Source of the DNA: Bedellia somnulentella
Taxonomy: Eukaryota > Arthropoda > Insecta > Lepidoptera > Bedelliidae
NCBI GenBank assembly: GCA_963576735.1
Contig: OY755177.1
Coordinates: 17,732,001 to 17,796,000, forward strand
DNA: 64,000 nt
Direction: 5' to 3'
Below the pieces are notes generated by a model. It ran no database searches and was not told the origin of the DNA. It was given only the letters and a program-made list of their open reading frames with translations. The stretch's first letter is position 1. Each line of letters starts with the position of its first letter. Shown in pieces: positions 22,801 through 37,800 of the stretch. A program made the translations under genes and the position numbers.

Positions 22801-25800
22801 TGTACTCACGTGATAGGGGGCAGGCCTATCGCCGTTTTGTACGAATACACTGTCACATGACTAAGTACAACTCAGCCATGTGGGTTTCCTCACGATGTTT
22901 TTCCTCACTGTTAACAACCATGATAAATTAACCACACACATATGTCTTTAGAAAAGACAAATTGGTGTAGGCCCGACCCAGGATTTGAACACTAGTCGTT
23001 TGCACGATAACCGAGTGTTCTACCCACTGGGCTATCATGGTTGCTAGGTGAATATACATTTTTAAATTAATTGTGGAAGGTAATGTTAGTAGAGGACACA
23101 TTTGAACCAAATAGAGAGTGTGCTCAAAAAGGCCGCCTTCCGTAGTATGAAGATTAGAAAAAGTATGTATGAAAATAATGATGGATGTAAACGAAGATTT
23201 GCCAGGATCGTAATAAGTGACGATCGATAGTCTCTGCCTACCCCAATAGAAATTAATGGCGTGAGTATATTAACGTATGTATAGGATGACTAACTGATCC
23301 ATGTGACGGTATTGGGGCTTTTAAGGGATTTTTGGGCGAAGCGGTTGAAGACCCATCACCAACAACCTCTATTTTACCATCTTTTCCCCACTCAACTTTC
23401 CAAACGTGGCTGAGGAATTTCGAATTCCTTAGCTCTGGCTACCCCTTCTAGGGATTTATAGCCTTGAGTATATGTATGTATGTATGTATAGTCTATGACT
23501 GTCCAATACAAAAATCTTTATATCGTGAAGTTCATGAACTCGTGGACTAGGCAGGCTGGCTACCCCGTCATATATGTTAAGAGGGTTTTGGTACTGGACT
23601 GGTTACTATGCAACAGGTAAATATACTCACGGCTGTAATCCTTGTAAGGGTAGCCAAAGCTTAAGAATAAGATGTTTCTCAGTTGCTTTTGGAAGTTGAT
23701 GTAAAATAGAAGTTGTTGGTGATATAGCCCAAATATTACTTAAAATCCCCAATATCCTTAGTCGTCTCTTACGGTCAACCACGGGTAGAATTGGGGTAGC
23801 GCTATTCTAAGCCTAAGTGTAAACACTTATATATCACTTAATTGTCTCATGGTCCAAAACAAATACTGAATTTCATGAACTCGTGGACTAGGCAGGCTGG
23901 CTACCCCGTCATATATGTTAAGAAGGATTATAGTAGTGGCCTAGTTACTATGCAACAGGTATAAATATATATTAATACTAGCTCGCCGTGTAGTGCCGGC
24001 TTAGAATGTCGCTACCCCTTTCTACCCACGGGTGTCGTAAGAGGCGACTAAGGGTATTGGGGCTTTTTATTGGATTTTTGGGCGATGCGGTTGGAGACCC
24101 AACACCAAAAACCTTTATTTTACCGCCTTTTCCCCAATCACTTTCCAAAAGTGGCTGAGGAATTTATAATTCCTTGGCTCTGGCTACCCCTTCTAGGGAA
24201 TTATAGCCGTGAGTATATGTGTGTATGTATGTATAAATACTAGCTGACCCGCAAACATTATTTTACCATATAAATTATTTCTAGGGAATGTCTAGTCTAT
24301 CAAATAAAAATATAATGTTAGGGTCGGACAACCTTTATCACTAAGGAGCATAAAAAATAGGTATAATAGTATAAATAGTTTCATACTTATTCTAAGATCT
24401 ACCGAACGTGTATGCAAAATGTTATTTAAATCGGTTCTGCCGTTTCGGAGGAGTTTATAAAATTATACAGGGTGTAACAAAAGGGGGGTAACAAGCCTAG
24501 TAATAATGGGGATGAAAATCAATGAATGATTAAAATCCTACTTAATATAATAATTTGAAGCGTCGATTAAATATTCGTACAAATGAAATGCATTTTTTGT
24601 ATTAAAACACTTTTGGTGAATGAAATGAAACAATCACTGTAATATTAATGTAATATTAGATAACACACTTAATAAAATTGTGGGAGTCATGTTAGAGCGC
24701 ACACTACTGCGGACTCAAACGCACATAGCAGCGTCTCACTCATATTCCTACATCGCGGAGTGTAAATGTTTTTCGAGTTAAGCATAGATACAAATTATAA
24801 GTTGGTACACAGCAGGGTGTACTAGCCAGTATATCTTTGCTGTTTCCACAGTGGTGACCCCGATGTGATCTATATCTATCTCTGAAATAAATTAATTTTA
24901 TCTAAACATATTTTGTTACACAAAAGACAGTCACTCAATAATTCATTGCTTCTATTTCTATTTTTTTTATTTAGTATTTTTTTCTTCCTCCAGTCTCTAT
25001 TCACCACGTCTCAATCCCCATACACCACAATGAAGTCCCAACTGTGGGATATCCCAGTGAGCTACTCCGCTCTAGGCTCGGCCAATGTGCACCAACTTTG
25101 GCTGACCGATCGCTCTGTCTCGCTCACTAGCAATATGAGTGACAAGGATGCGATTTACGTTAATGTCGATAATATTGGTAAGTTTTTTTAGTTTGTAGTT
25201 TATTGTATTAGTTTAAGGGACTTGAAATGAAATGAAATGAAGCATTTATTCGACGATTATAGGTGTAAAGGTCTTCAGGTATTTACAAGTGCGCAATTCA
25301 TAATCTGCCTTAAATGGGCGTCCGAATATTTATTATTATTAATCTTATATAATTCATGCGAGCTAAAGAAATAATGTCAACAAAAACCTATAAACTACTG
25401 GAACCAATACAATACACATGCCAATTTTCTTCAATAAAATATAAAGTTATGGCAATTAACATATATTTTTAGTTCCCACAGTTCACTTAGCACATTATAT
25501 TTTTAGTTTGTCGCTATACACACGCAAGCCAAATACAACGCGCAAGTAAATTTTTGGTGGAAAAACACGGGATACATTTAAAAAGTGTGATATGCAAAGA
25601 TCCTAAAGGCCGCTTGCCGATGCAGCTTAAATCTCGATTTAGTTATAACTAAACTCCGTTTAAGGTCAAACCTTAGTTTTTGTCTTGCACTACGTCGATT
25701 TATTGTTAAACTATCAAGACGCACGGCAGTGCGTCAAGCCAAGGCGGCGAGCGCGCACCGTATGTGTATATTACACGAACCATTTGGAGCGACTTTTTAC

Positions 25801-28800
25801 ACCATCATATAAATATTATTTCACCGATTAACAAACTTAATAAATTATTTATCTATTAGTTGATAGACGACGATAATAATTAAAACAATTTATTAAAGAG
25901 GAATAGGTAATTACTCGCTTTTAATAAAATATTTCCTATAAACAAGTTCGAATTGTTTTTCTTTCAACTTTTTCGGTTCGGGCTCTCGTTCTAGGACGTT
26001 TCTCTGCTTGACAGTGTTCAAAAGATTATATGCTTTATCGGGAGGTAATAAATTGCATTATTGTCTACCATATTTTAGCAAAACGAGAGTAACAAAACGT
26101 AAGAACCTAATAAACTCGCTTTAGTAAAGTCGACGAGAGACACCGGCAAAGCAAAAGGAAGATAAATCGATTTAAATTAAAAGCGTTTTAGTTTTAAACT
26201 GAGTTTTCTTAAATTCTATTTATTACGAGTATCAGATTCGGCAAGTGGCCCTTAGCCTGCATTTGTTTAAATTAATAACTAAAATGTCAAAAGAGTAGCA
26301 AAGTATTCTATCTATGATTTTTCAAACCATTTTTTGTTATATTTGTTGTATATAATAAAAACTTCCATGATTTAGATCTATTTAATCTAAGTAGATGCGC
26401 ATTCAGGAAAGCTGTAATGGACGTACTTTTTAATTCTTTAAATACATATTATATGAGCATAATTAATAACACATACACTCCGATTATCTTCTATTATCTT
26501 CTCACTATATGTGATTGGTTTTTTGTGATGGACAATTTATTTTGAATATGTCAAACTAGCGTTTGGTTTTGTCGCATAGAAAATCTTTTATAAAGTAAAA
26601 ACGTGTTAATAAACTGAAATTGTACATACCATGTTATGAAAAAATGTGAATGTAAAGAGTTTCTTTGTTGCTTCTTCTCTTTACGAACACCTTCCGAAGC
26701 AACGAACTAATAATAAATTTAAAAAAATTGACGTGCCAAAAATGATAGTTTTAACTTAATTTTGAAAAATAAATTTTTGACTTTTGACTCTATATGCCAC
26801 AGATTTTATTTGTTTTACACACACACACACACGCACACATATACACACACATGCCCATACACACACCCTTGAGATATCGTGGATCAAAACAATTTTGCTT
26901 TAAATATTTTGGTTAATATATATTTGATTTCCTCTTAAAATTGTATGTATTTGTTAGGGTTACTTGCTGTAAAAAAGCATGTGTTGAAAATTCAGTTCTG
27001 GGCTCATCTAATGTAACGTAAAAACGAGATTATTGTTAGATATTTTTTCTGCACATCTGTGAACATCTGTTATTGGCCTAACTTGATTTCTATTATTAAT
27101 TGTGTATTATTACTTATGTCGCTGTTGACGTTCCTAATAAAAATAAATAAAATAAATAAATAAATATGTAAAATAAGGTGTTTATCATTGGAAGGAATGA
27201 ACTTATTTATTTATTTATTTAAACACTTTATTGCATACACAAAAACACACAAACAGTATATTACATAATAGGTACCACAGTATATGTACACAAAGGCGGA
27301 CTTATCGCCTTAACGCGATTTCTTCCAGTCAACCTTTATGGTGAGGAACAAATTAGACAACTCTTTAAAACATTATTATACACCGAAAATGAAATGTATA
27401 GACAAAGAATATAAAACGAAACGAAACAAATGAAATTAAATAAGTCTTCACTTCAATTTAAGGTTTCTCTAGCAAAATAAACCTGTTTACCAAACTAACA
27501 TTACTGTTAAAACAACTATTGACATTCGGATATTTAAATAACAGTCTTCCAGTGACCTGATAACTGAAAAGTTTTCGAATCATATAACATAACATAAACG
27601 TTCACGCCGAATATCCCCGAAGGGCTTGACAGAGGTACTAATACTTCTGAACATCACGTGACTTTGTCACCTGGTGTTCAGAGTACCCACGTTTAGCATG
27701 GACAGTGTACTCACGTGATAGGGGGCAGGCCTATCGACGTTTTGTACGAATACACTGTCACTTGACTAAGTACAACTCAGCCATGTGGGTTTCCTCACGA
27801 TATTTTCCCTCACCGTTAACAACCATGATAAATTAACCACACATATGTCTTTAGAAAAGACAAATTGGTGTAGGCCCGACCCAGGATTTGAACACTAGTC
27901 GTTTGCACGATAACCGAGTGTTCTACCCACTCGGCTATCACGGTTATTAAGTCTATGTTCGAATCATCGGGCTTTAAATACCATTTAATAACACGCGATT
28001 AAATATTCGTAAGTCATTACTTGTTTTAATAGTAATGTGCAACCGTGAAAGTCTTAGCAAATACCATGTTAACATTACTGTGTTTTTCAGGATATTATCG
28101 CGTTAACTACGACAAAACAAACTGGGCTCTCATCAAAGACGCACTGAATTCCGGCAAAATACAGTCTTCCATTACAAAATCACAGTTAATAGATGATGCA
28201 TTTAACCTGGCTAAAGTTTCTCAGCTAGACTATGTTTATGCCCTGGATTTGATCACGTTTTTAGTTGGTAAAGAAGACTCGAGAATAGTTTGGGAAACTG
28301 TTTTGGATAACTTGGCGTTTATCAAACATACGCTGAGGGGTGAACCGGGGTACAAATACTTCCAAGTGAGTTTATATTTTAAGATTGATAAGCATTTACA
28401 TATTTTACCGTTGAGATTTTGCCGTGTAGTGTCGGCTTAGATTAACACTGCCACAATTCTACCCGTGGGTGATCGTAACAGGCGACTAAGGGTATACGGG
28501 CTTACTAAGTGAGTTTTGGGCGATGTGGTTGGAGACCCGTCACCAAAAACATTTATTATTACCATCTTTTCCCCAATCAACTTCCAAAAGTGGCTAAGGA
28601 GTTTATAATTCCTTAGTTCTGGCTACCCCTTCTAAGGAAATATAGCCGTAAGTATATTTCTTTTTTGTTGCATGAAATTTTATGCCTCTTGATTACTAAT
28701 TTGAGGTCGCTGATTTTAAATATACTCTCAGTTTTTCTCTTACAGCTTTTGTTTTTGATATACAGCGTCACACGTATTTCTTTACTTGTAAATTTTTACT

Positions 28801-31800
28801 TTAAATACAAATCAATCGTTCTATTCACTAAAAAAAAATTTTTTTAACAATGTCAACGACGAGAAATAATTGTAAAAACGATCATCACTGTTTTTGTAAC
28901 ATCTGTGATGATGAATATACATTTAAATATTGTAGACTAAGTATGTCGGAGGTCATAAAATAAGTGTATTCCAATTACTTTGGATACCCGTGACATTTGG
29001 TTTATAAAACATGTGTGGAGTCTTTGAGATTATGGGCAAATAATAAAATACGCCATTTTAAGTATGGAAACACCAATGCTGTGGCGGGAACCTACTAATC
29101 ATCAAGATGATTGTTATTATTTTTTTTGGTTAAATTTGACAAAAAAACCGTTCGAAATGCTGTTACCCTAACTTTTTATCTATTACCCGGCCCGACCGAA
29201 TGTTTTTTAAGAGTAATGTTTGCTTTTCTAGTGATATTCTAAAAAAAAATTTTTTTTCTTTATAAATGCGTTTTTTGTAACTCAAAAATTAAGCTGATAC
29301 AATCTATGTGAGTTCAAATCTGAAATCAGCACCCCTAAAATGCATTATAATGGATGAACTTTGTGTTATTTTTTATTACATTATAACAATAATGAAATAT
29401 GTATGAACAATTTAGAGATTTATTAAATGCTTGGTCTACCTAGTCGATAGAGTAGCATTTGTAAAAAGTTCTCGCATTACATTAGTAATGCGGCGTGAGT
29501 ATAAGTAAGTAGTAAGTGAAGTTATAACTTTACAGCACTATATATATTTAGAAATAAAAGAATTCATACCGCGATGTAGAGAACGCCAACAACGCCATCT
29601 AGTGTCGAAAGGAAGTAAATGGGCACTCGATCAGATTTTATGCATGGATATAACGTCTTATGCAGCTTAAGTTTCAGCTTTGAACCATAAAAAAATACTT
29701 TAATTATAAATTAGAATTGAATTTTCGAAAATGCGAATTATACTTTGGCTCTAAGATAAACTCAGAAACTGTTGTGGAATTAAAATCTAAATTTAGCTGT
29801 TTGGCTCCTGCTATAAGAATAATTGATGACGAATCTCTTCACCTCCTAGGTGCTCCGGTTTTGGATGATTCCATTCCCAACTTTATAAAAGATAAGTTAT
29901 CCAAGTTTCACGATTGTTCCACTCTTTTGGGAGAGCTAAATCCTCACGTGGCTTACACTATAATTAAATATTGCTTGTTTGTACCAAAATTCACATATGT
30001 TCTGAGATGTTCTGGCTTATGGAGGCAAATCTCAGTTCTTTCGGATATAGATAATATTATCAAAGACACTTTAGTCAAAATTTTTAACATATCTTTAAAT
30101 GAACGCTGCTGGACACAAGCCACACTACCGATTCGGCACGGTGGTATTGGAATCCGCAGCGTCTCAAGTATAGCCTTACCTGCTTTCTTGTCGTCTGGTT
30201 TCGCCACCAAGGATCTGTTCTTACGCATAGTGAGAAACGTGGTGAGCTTATCGGAGGTTATAGATCTCCCAGAGGCCAAGAAAGCATGGATAGAAATGGT
30301 CGTCCAAGTGTTAATGTTCCCGTTAATCTGGCTTCTCAGAGGCAATGGGACGAGCCCCTTTGCGGTCAAGTTCAGGCAAATCTTTTGAATTCAGCTCTTG
30401 ATTTAGTGGAGCGGGCGCGTCTTTTGGCTTGCTGCGAGACAGATTCGGGACATTGGCTACAAGCTCTCCCTTCTAGTAATCTGGGAATTCGACTAGACAG
30501 AGGCTCCTTTGCTCTAGCCTTAGTTCTCAGATTGGGCACAAAAATAAACGAGAAACATCGCTGCCGCTATGGCGTATTAGTAGATCAGTTGGGACACCAT
30601 GGTTTGTCATGTCGCCGTAGCGCTGGGCGTATACCTCGCCATGCTGCAATCAATGACATCATCAGACGGGCTCACATTCCAGCTATCCTGGTTTGCTGCG
30701 CAATGATGGTAAGAGGCCAGATGGTATGTCGTTGATTCCATGGAAAAATGGGAAGACACTAGTGTGGGAGGCAACTTGCGTCGACACACTAGCGCCGTCC
30801 CATTTATCGGGGTCTGCGTCTAGGGCTGGTTCTGCGACTAATGATGCTGAGGGTCTCAAGAAGCGGAAATACAGTAATCTAGATGAAGACCATATTTTCA
30901 CTGCTTTCGCTGTTGAGACCCTCGGTCCATGGGGTCCAAGTGCCCGTCGATTTTTCAAGGAAATTTCGGCGCGCTTGGTGGAGACATGTGGTGATCCAAG
31001 GGCTGGTGTGTATTTTGCCCAACGTATTAGTTTGGCTATACAAAGGGACAATGCCGCCAGCCTCCTTGGTACCTTACCACCAAGCGGCAGCAATTTAGAA
31101 GATATTTTTTATATAATATAGTATTTAATTTTTAAGTAATTAAAATGTACTATATATCTTTGGAAGAAAGCAACATTTTATTTTGATAACCAATATTTTA
31201 TTAAACCATTTATATTCAACATCAATTAGTGTTTTATATTATATTATTAACAATCTATAGAAATATAGCGTAGGAACAACAACAGCATCATGCGCAGCCA
31301 TTCGGGCCTTTTCAGACACCGACTGACTAGACATTACACTATTAAGTGTTCCATTAATCGTGTTACCCTTAAATTTTTCTTCTTCTTATGATATCTTTAT
31401 CACATTTTCTATCTCTAGTAAACAACATAATATATAAACATAAACGTTCACGCCGAATATTCCCGAAGGGGTTGGCAGAGGTACTAATACTTCTGAACAT
31501 CACGTGACTTTGTCACCTGGTGTTCAGAGTACCCACGTTTTGCATGGACAGTGTACTCACGTGATAGGGGGCAGGCCTATCGCCGTTTTGTACAAATACA
31601 CTGTCACATGACTAAGTACAACTCAGCCATGTGGGTTTCCTCACGATGTTTTCCCTCACCGTTAACAACCATGATAAATTAACCACACATATGTCTTTAG
31701 AAAAGACAAATTGGTGTAGGCCCGACCCAGGATTTGAACACTAGTCGTTTGCACGATAACCGAGTGTTCTACCCACTGGGCTATCACGGTTACTTGATAC

Positions 31801-34800
31801 ACAACAACCTCCCAGACATAAAACCTTACACAATTGATTCACTTTCTTACCCTTAATATCAATCCCGCATTCAGTCATATTTTCCTCTTTATCAAAAACC
31901 ATAGTTATGGTTTTATACTTTCAAATGACGCACATGCAATATTCATCATCTCTTGCAAGTCTTCAACCGACGATGCAATTCATTGATCATCAGCATATAT
32001 CTCTATCATCTATCTCTCAGTCCATATTAACTTTTACGCAACTCTATCGAACAGTCGTCCATGAACAAATTGAAAAGCCACTATTATTCGACGACAGCCG
32101 TGGCTGAGTGGATAAGTGACTAGCTTCTCTGTCTGGAGGTTGCGGGTTTGATCCCCACTGAGAGCAACATACATTGCTGTGTAGTGTCGGCTTAGAATAG
32201 CCATTTCTGCCGGTGGGTGTACGTAAGAGGCGACTAACGGTATTGGGGCTTGTAAAGGATTTTTGGGCGATGCGGTTGGAGACCCATCACCAACAACCTT
32301 TATTTTACCATCTTTTCCCCACTCAACTTCCAAAAGTGGCTGAGGAATTTCTTTATCCTTAGCTCTGGCTACCCCTTCTAGGGATTTATAGTCGTGAGTA
32401 TATGTATGTATGTATGTATGAGAGCAACATTAATGTGCTGAGCAAAAATGATTGTTTCTTAGTCTTGGATGTTTTTATTCATATAATATTAAATATATCG
32501 TTGAGTTAGTGTCCCATAATACAAGTTATACTTAGTTTGGGGCTAACTTGATCTGTGTATAATATATCCGTATATATTTATTTTATTTAAAGTGAGAAAT
32601 TTCTTAATGTCTCTAGTATGAGAGTGAGTCTGCCATAGTGTTCACATGAATAAGCGGACTACAGTTAACAATAGTAACGAATACTATTTTCTTGCATTTG
32701 TCGAATACATACATATACTAACGGCGATAAATCCCTTAACGGGAAGTTGATTGGGGAAAAGATGGTAACTGGACACTAACTCAACGATATATTTAATATT
32801 ATATGAATAAAAACATCCAAGACTAAGAAACAATCATTTTTGCTCAGCACATTAATGTTGCTCTCATACATACATACATACATATACTCACGACTATAAA
32901 TCCCTAGAAGGGGTAGCCAGAGCTAAGGATAAAGAAATTCCTCAGCCACTTTTGGAAGTTGAGTGGGGAAAAGATGGTAAAATAAAGGTTGTTGGTGATG
33001 GGTCTCCAGCCGCATCGCCCAAAAATCCCTTAAAAGCCCCAATACCGTTAGTCGCGTCTTACGTACACCCATCGGTAGAAACGGGGTAGTGCTATTCTAA
33101 GCCGACACTACACGGTATTGTTATTATTTATTTTATTCACCAGTATTACATATATGACTCCTAAAAGAGGTAGCCAGAGTTTCAGAGCTAGAAACTCCTC
33201 AGCCACATTTGGAAGTTGATAGGAGAGAAGATGGTAGAAACAAAGTATCGTTGGTGATGGGTCTCCAACCGCATCGCACGAAAACCACTTAAAAAAGCTC
33301 CATACCCTCAGTCGCCTTACGACACCTGTGGGTAGAAAGGGGTAGTGACATTCTAAGCCGGCACTACACAGCAAATATCAATATCACGCCTCCCCGCATT
33401 TTGCAGCTATTGCGCTCGCTCTTACGTCAAATTTACTGAGAGTGACAGGGACGGAAAAAACGCGCTCGGAGGATAAATTTAGTTTATTAAGTTCTATTGA
33501 ATAACTATAATGTTTAAATGAAAAGTTAAACATCAAAGTTACAGATCTTAAAGGTACGCGTATATAGACACATAATGAGTTCACATGTATGTTATGCCAG
33601 TGGAGCCTATACGGTTTTTATGAAAACAAAGCATGTTCCAATTCAATTTCTTTCATCATATATTGCAACAAATTATTAAAATGTTAAACATCAAATTTTA
33701 ACACCATGGACTAATCACCAACATATATTTTATTCATGTCATATCAATATCATCAAATCAGACTTTATAGAATTTACAAACAATCAATATCAACCTATTT
33801 TTCCGGGGACGCCCTTACCTCTTTTAATGTGCAATCAATAATTAGTATTCTACTCTATTACCTCCACAGGACTTCGTAAAACTCCTAATCGCAAAACAGT
33901 TAGAAGCAGTGAAATACGGTAAAATGACGCCAACAGATGATACCGAATCGTTCCTGATAGAAAACATGCTGAGTTGGGAATGCATGATGGAATCACCAAG
34001 GTGCCTCGATTGGGCGGGCAAACTCTTCAGTGAATGGATGGCGGAGAAAGATTTTAATATCAATCCGTGAGTTTTTTTAAATTGTTATAACGTATGAATA
34101 AACTGATTATAAGCAGTTTAAAATAACGCTTCACCATTAAGATTCGGTGTAGTATTTGTGTTGATAAGATTGAAAAATAATGAATAAAAATTCTTGCATT
34201 ATATTTTGTTCCTTTCTATTTCCATAAGTGGCTAGTATAGAGTAACTGAGTATAATAAAAATAAAAATTAATGAATTTATTTAATATACGCTTAGAAAAG
34301 CACTAACTGACACTGACAAGTTAGTATTTATGTAGTTGGTTGATTATCTCCACTTTGGTTAAATTCTGTATTTGATTGTATTTTAAATATCTTTAGTAAA
34401 AAATATACATAGGTAAGCTTATTTATACCTACATCACTTCGTCATTTTGTCCCTTTCAATAAATAGAGCAATTTAAGTAAATACAGAAAATACTCCCTAC
34501 AAACTTTAATCCTTGGTGAAATAAATGATATCCAAAATAGCAGAATGCAACATGATGTGTATTTGTGTGTAATTTGGAAGTAAAGTGCGGTCATCACATA
34601 TTTTTTGTATTTTCATCTATTTCTATTAATAGTGCATAATCACCGTATAATCATAGCCGTGTAGTGTCGGCTTAGAATAACACTACCCCATTTCTACCCG
34701 TGGGTGATCGTAAGAGGCGACTAAGGGTATAAGGGCTTATTAAGTGATTTTTGGGCGATGTGGTTGGAGACCCGTCACCAAAAACATTTATTGTTACCTT

Positions 34801-37800
34801 CTTTTCCCCAATCAACTTCCAAAAGTGGCTGAGGAATTTTTCATTCCAAAGCTCTGGCTACCCCGTTAAGGGATTTATAGCCGTGAGTATATGTATGTAT
34901 GTAGTGCATAATCAGATATTAGTTAAAAAATTTTTTCACTGTCTTGTCTTTTTATATAACACAGCACAATCTTCTTTGGCCTGTAGATTAATCATCACTT
35001 AATTTAGAAATTTACATTATAATATTACATTTACATGTTATTTTCAGAATCCCAAGCTACCTCCGTAGCTTAGTGTACTCGGTAGCAATAAAATACGGCG
35101 GGCGTCGCGAGTTCGATTACCTGTTCGGAGTATTCACCAATACCACCGATCCGAAGATCAAGAACTTGGTTCTGGATGCTCTGCCACATACGAGGGAAGA
35201 ACCGCTTATTGCTGCGTAAGTACAAGATTAGGTTTTATAATTACTACTTTTTGTGTTAACTTACGAATCTACATACATACATACTCACGCCATTAGTTCC
35301 CATTGGGGTAGGCAGAGACTATCGATCGCCACTTCGCACGATCCTGACAAACCTCTCTAGCTTCGTTTACATCCATCAACCTTTTCATACATGCTCTTTT
35401 ATTCTTCATACTTCGGACGCCAGCCTTTTTGAGCACACTCTCAATTTGGTCCAAGTGTGCTCCATGGTATAAGAATAAATAAAACTTGAATATAATTTAA
35501 AGCAAAAAAATTACACTGAGAAGCGCGATTTTAATTTTGTATTTGACTTTTATTTATTTTTCTTCTTATCTAACAGATTAAGATTTCAAACACTAACGAA
35601 CGGTAAGTGTAAGCCAAACACTAAAGGCATAAAAATACAAGTTTAAGTTTAAATTACTCATGGTTCAAGCCTGGAATATCCTTCCAAAGTGGGTTAAACC
35701 TCTGAAATTTAATTACAAGTACCCACTGGGGATCAAAACTAAGACCTCCGGATTTTGAGTCAAACGCTCTACCACGGAGGCAGTTCTGTTTTTTTTCATA
35801 CAACAAAAAAAAAGTTTTTCTTACTACATACATACATACACATACTCACGGCTATAAATCCCTAGACGGGGTAACCAGAGCTAAGGAATTAGAAAATCCT
35901 CAGCCACTTTTGGAAATTGAATGGAGAAAAGATGGTAAAATAAAAGTTGTTGGTGATGGGTCTCCAACCGCATCGCCCAAAAATCACTTAAAAGCCCCAA
36001 TACCGTTAGTCGCCTCTTACGTACACCCACCGGAAGAAATGGGATAGTGCTATTCTAAGCCGACACTACACAGCTGTAATTAATTACTAATTAATTGAAA
36101 ATCTTACAATTTTTTTTCAGCCTACTAGAAAAGAGTATAACAGACCTACCACTTCGATACTCAGCTTCTGTATGGAACGTGCAATCAACGGCCGGAACTA
36201 AAGTGGCGCAAAGATTATTGGTAGAGCATTGGGACAGGGTGTATAGCAAACTAGGAGATGTGGACTCGTTTACCATGATGTTTGTATTGCAAGGGGCCTT
36301 CGGAGATATCACTACACAGGATGAACTAGATACTGTAAGTATATGGAAATATTACGTTTATTAAGCACTAAAAAGGCCAAATATACGGAAATAGCACGCA
36401 GATTGAGTTAGCTCCAAGAAAAGTAAATTAATGAGTTTTGGTAAGAAATACTTACTTAGTGATACAATAAATCAAATTCAAATGACATCCAAAAATATAA
36501 TTCAAATCTTTTTGTTCATGAAAACCTCATGTGGGGATTATTACTAATAAATAAAGAATAAATAAAGGAAAGAAAAATTTTCGACACAGGCGGGGATCGA
36601 ACCCGCGACCTCGGGTAAACGCCCCGGACGCTCTGCCAACTGAGCTACCGTGTCAGTTGGCTGCCAGTGCGAAATTCTTCTATCCTTTATTTCGTTTTTA
36701 CACGTTTAAGTAGTGTTTGCGTTTCCTACCTCCGAATTTTTTACTAATTCGGAAGGCCACTTCGAAAATTTTCCTTTCCTTTATTTATTATCCAAAAATA
36801 TGATAAAAATATCTATATCCATCCTACGAATATACCGGATCGATCCCGATTTAGGTTTAGAAGCAACTCTCCTAACCACTAGGCCAAGTCAAAACCTATA
36901 ACAACATAAATGTATAAAAAGTAAGTAGCGATAAAATAAATAATAAACGGTACTAGACTATCTCAACGTAGAAGATACAAAAAGAAAAAGTAATTACAAA
37001 ATTACATACAAAGATTATTGGTAGAGCATTGGGACAGGGTGTATAGCAAACTAGGAGATGTGGACTCGTTTACCATGATGTTTGTATTGCAAGGGGCCTT
37101 CGGAGATATCACTACACAGGATGAACTAGATACTGTAAGTATATGGAAATATAACGTATAAGGTACAAAAAATAATTTAAAAAACGGACATAACACACAG
37201 ATCAACTAAGCTACTGGTAAATATGTAAAAAGTAAGTAGAGCGATATAATAAATAACTTACGAGACATATATAAATAACACGGAGACTAAGAAACAAATT
37301 TCTATATTCATTATACAAATAATTACTCTTAGCGGAGATCGAACCCGCAACCCCGGATTTAGAAGCGACTCTCTTAATCACTAGACCACAGACTTCAACA
37401 AAAACTATATCAACATAGATATAAAAAAGTTATAAAGATACATACAAAGATTATTGGAAGAGCATTGGGACAGGGTGTATAAGCAAACTAGATGAAGAAA
37501 ATTAGATTTATCGTTTATAATATTTTATTTAGCCTAGTGCGTGAATTATTGTAAATTCCAATGTAATATGTTTATGTAATATGTTTTTCTTGTAATAAAT
37601 GTCTTTTGTTTGTTTTTTGTTTTTTTATACTTACTTACTTATACTCACGCCCATTGTTCCCATTGGGGTAGGCAGAGACTATCGATCGCCTTTTTGTACG
37701 ATCCAGGCAAATCACTTTTGCTTCTGTTACATTCATCATTCTTCTCATACATGCTCTTTTATTCTTCATACTTCGGACGCCGGCCTTGTTTTTATATCGC

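Noticed and set aside
22488..23959. Mutually exclusive exon cassette made of the three exon 7 copies
   Set aside because: Copies 2 and 3 have no acceptor and are truncated or frameshifted, so they cannot replace exon 7.
36091..36312. Minus-strand frame over exon 12 and its copy at 37002-37205
   Set aside because: It appears twice only because the exon itself is duplicated; it is antisense to conserved coding sequence.
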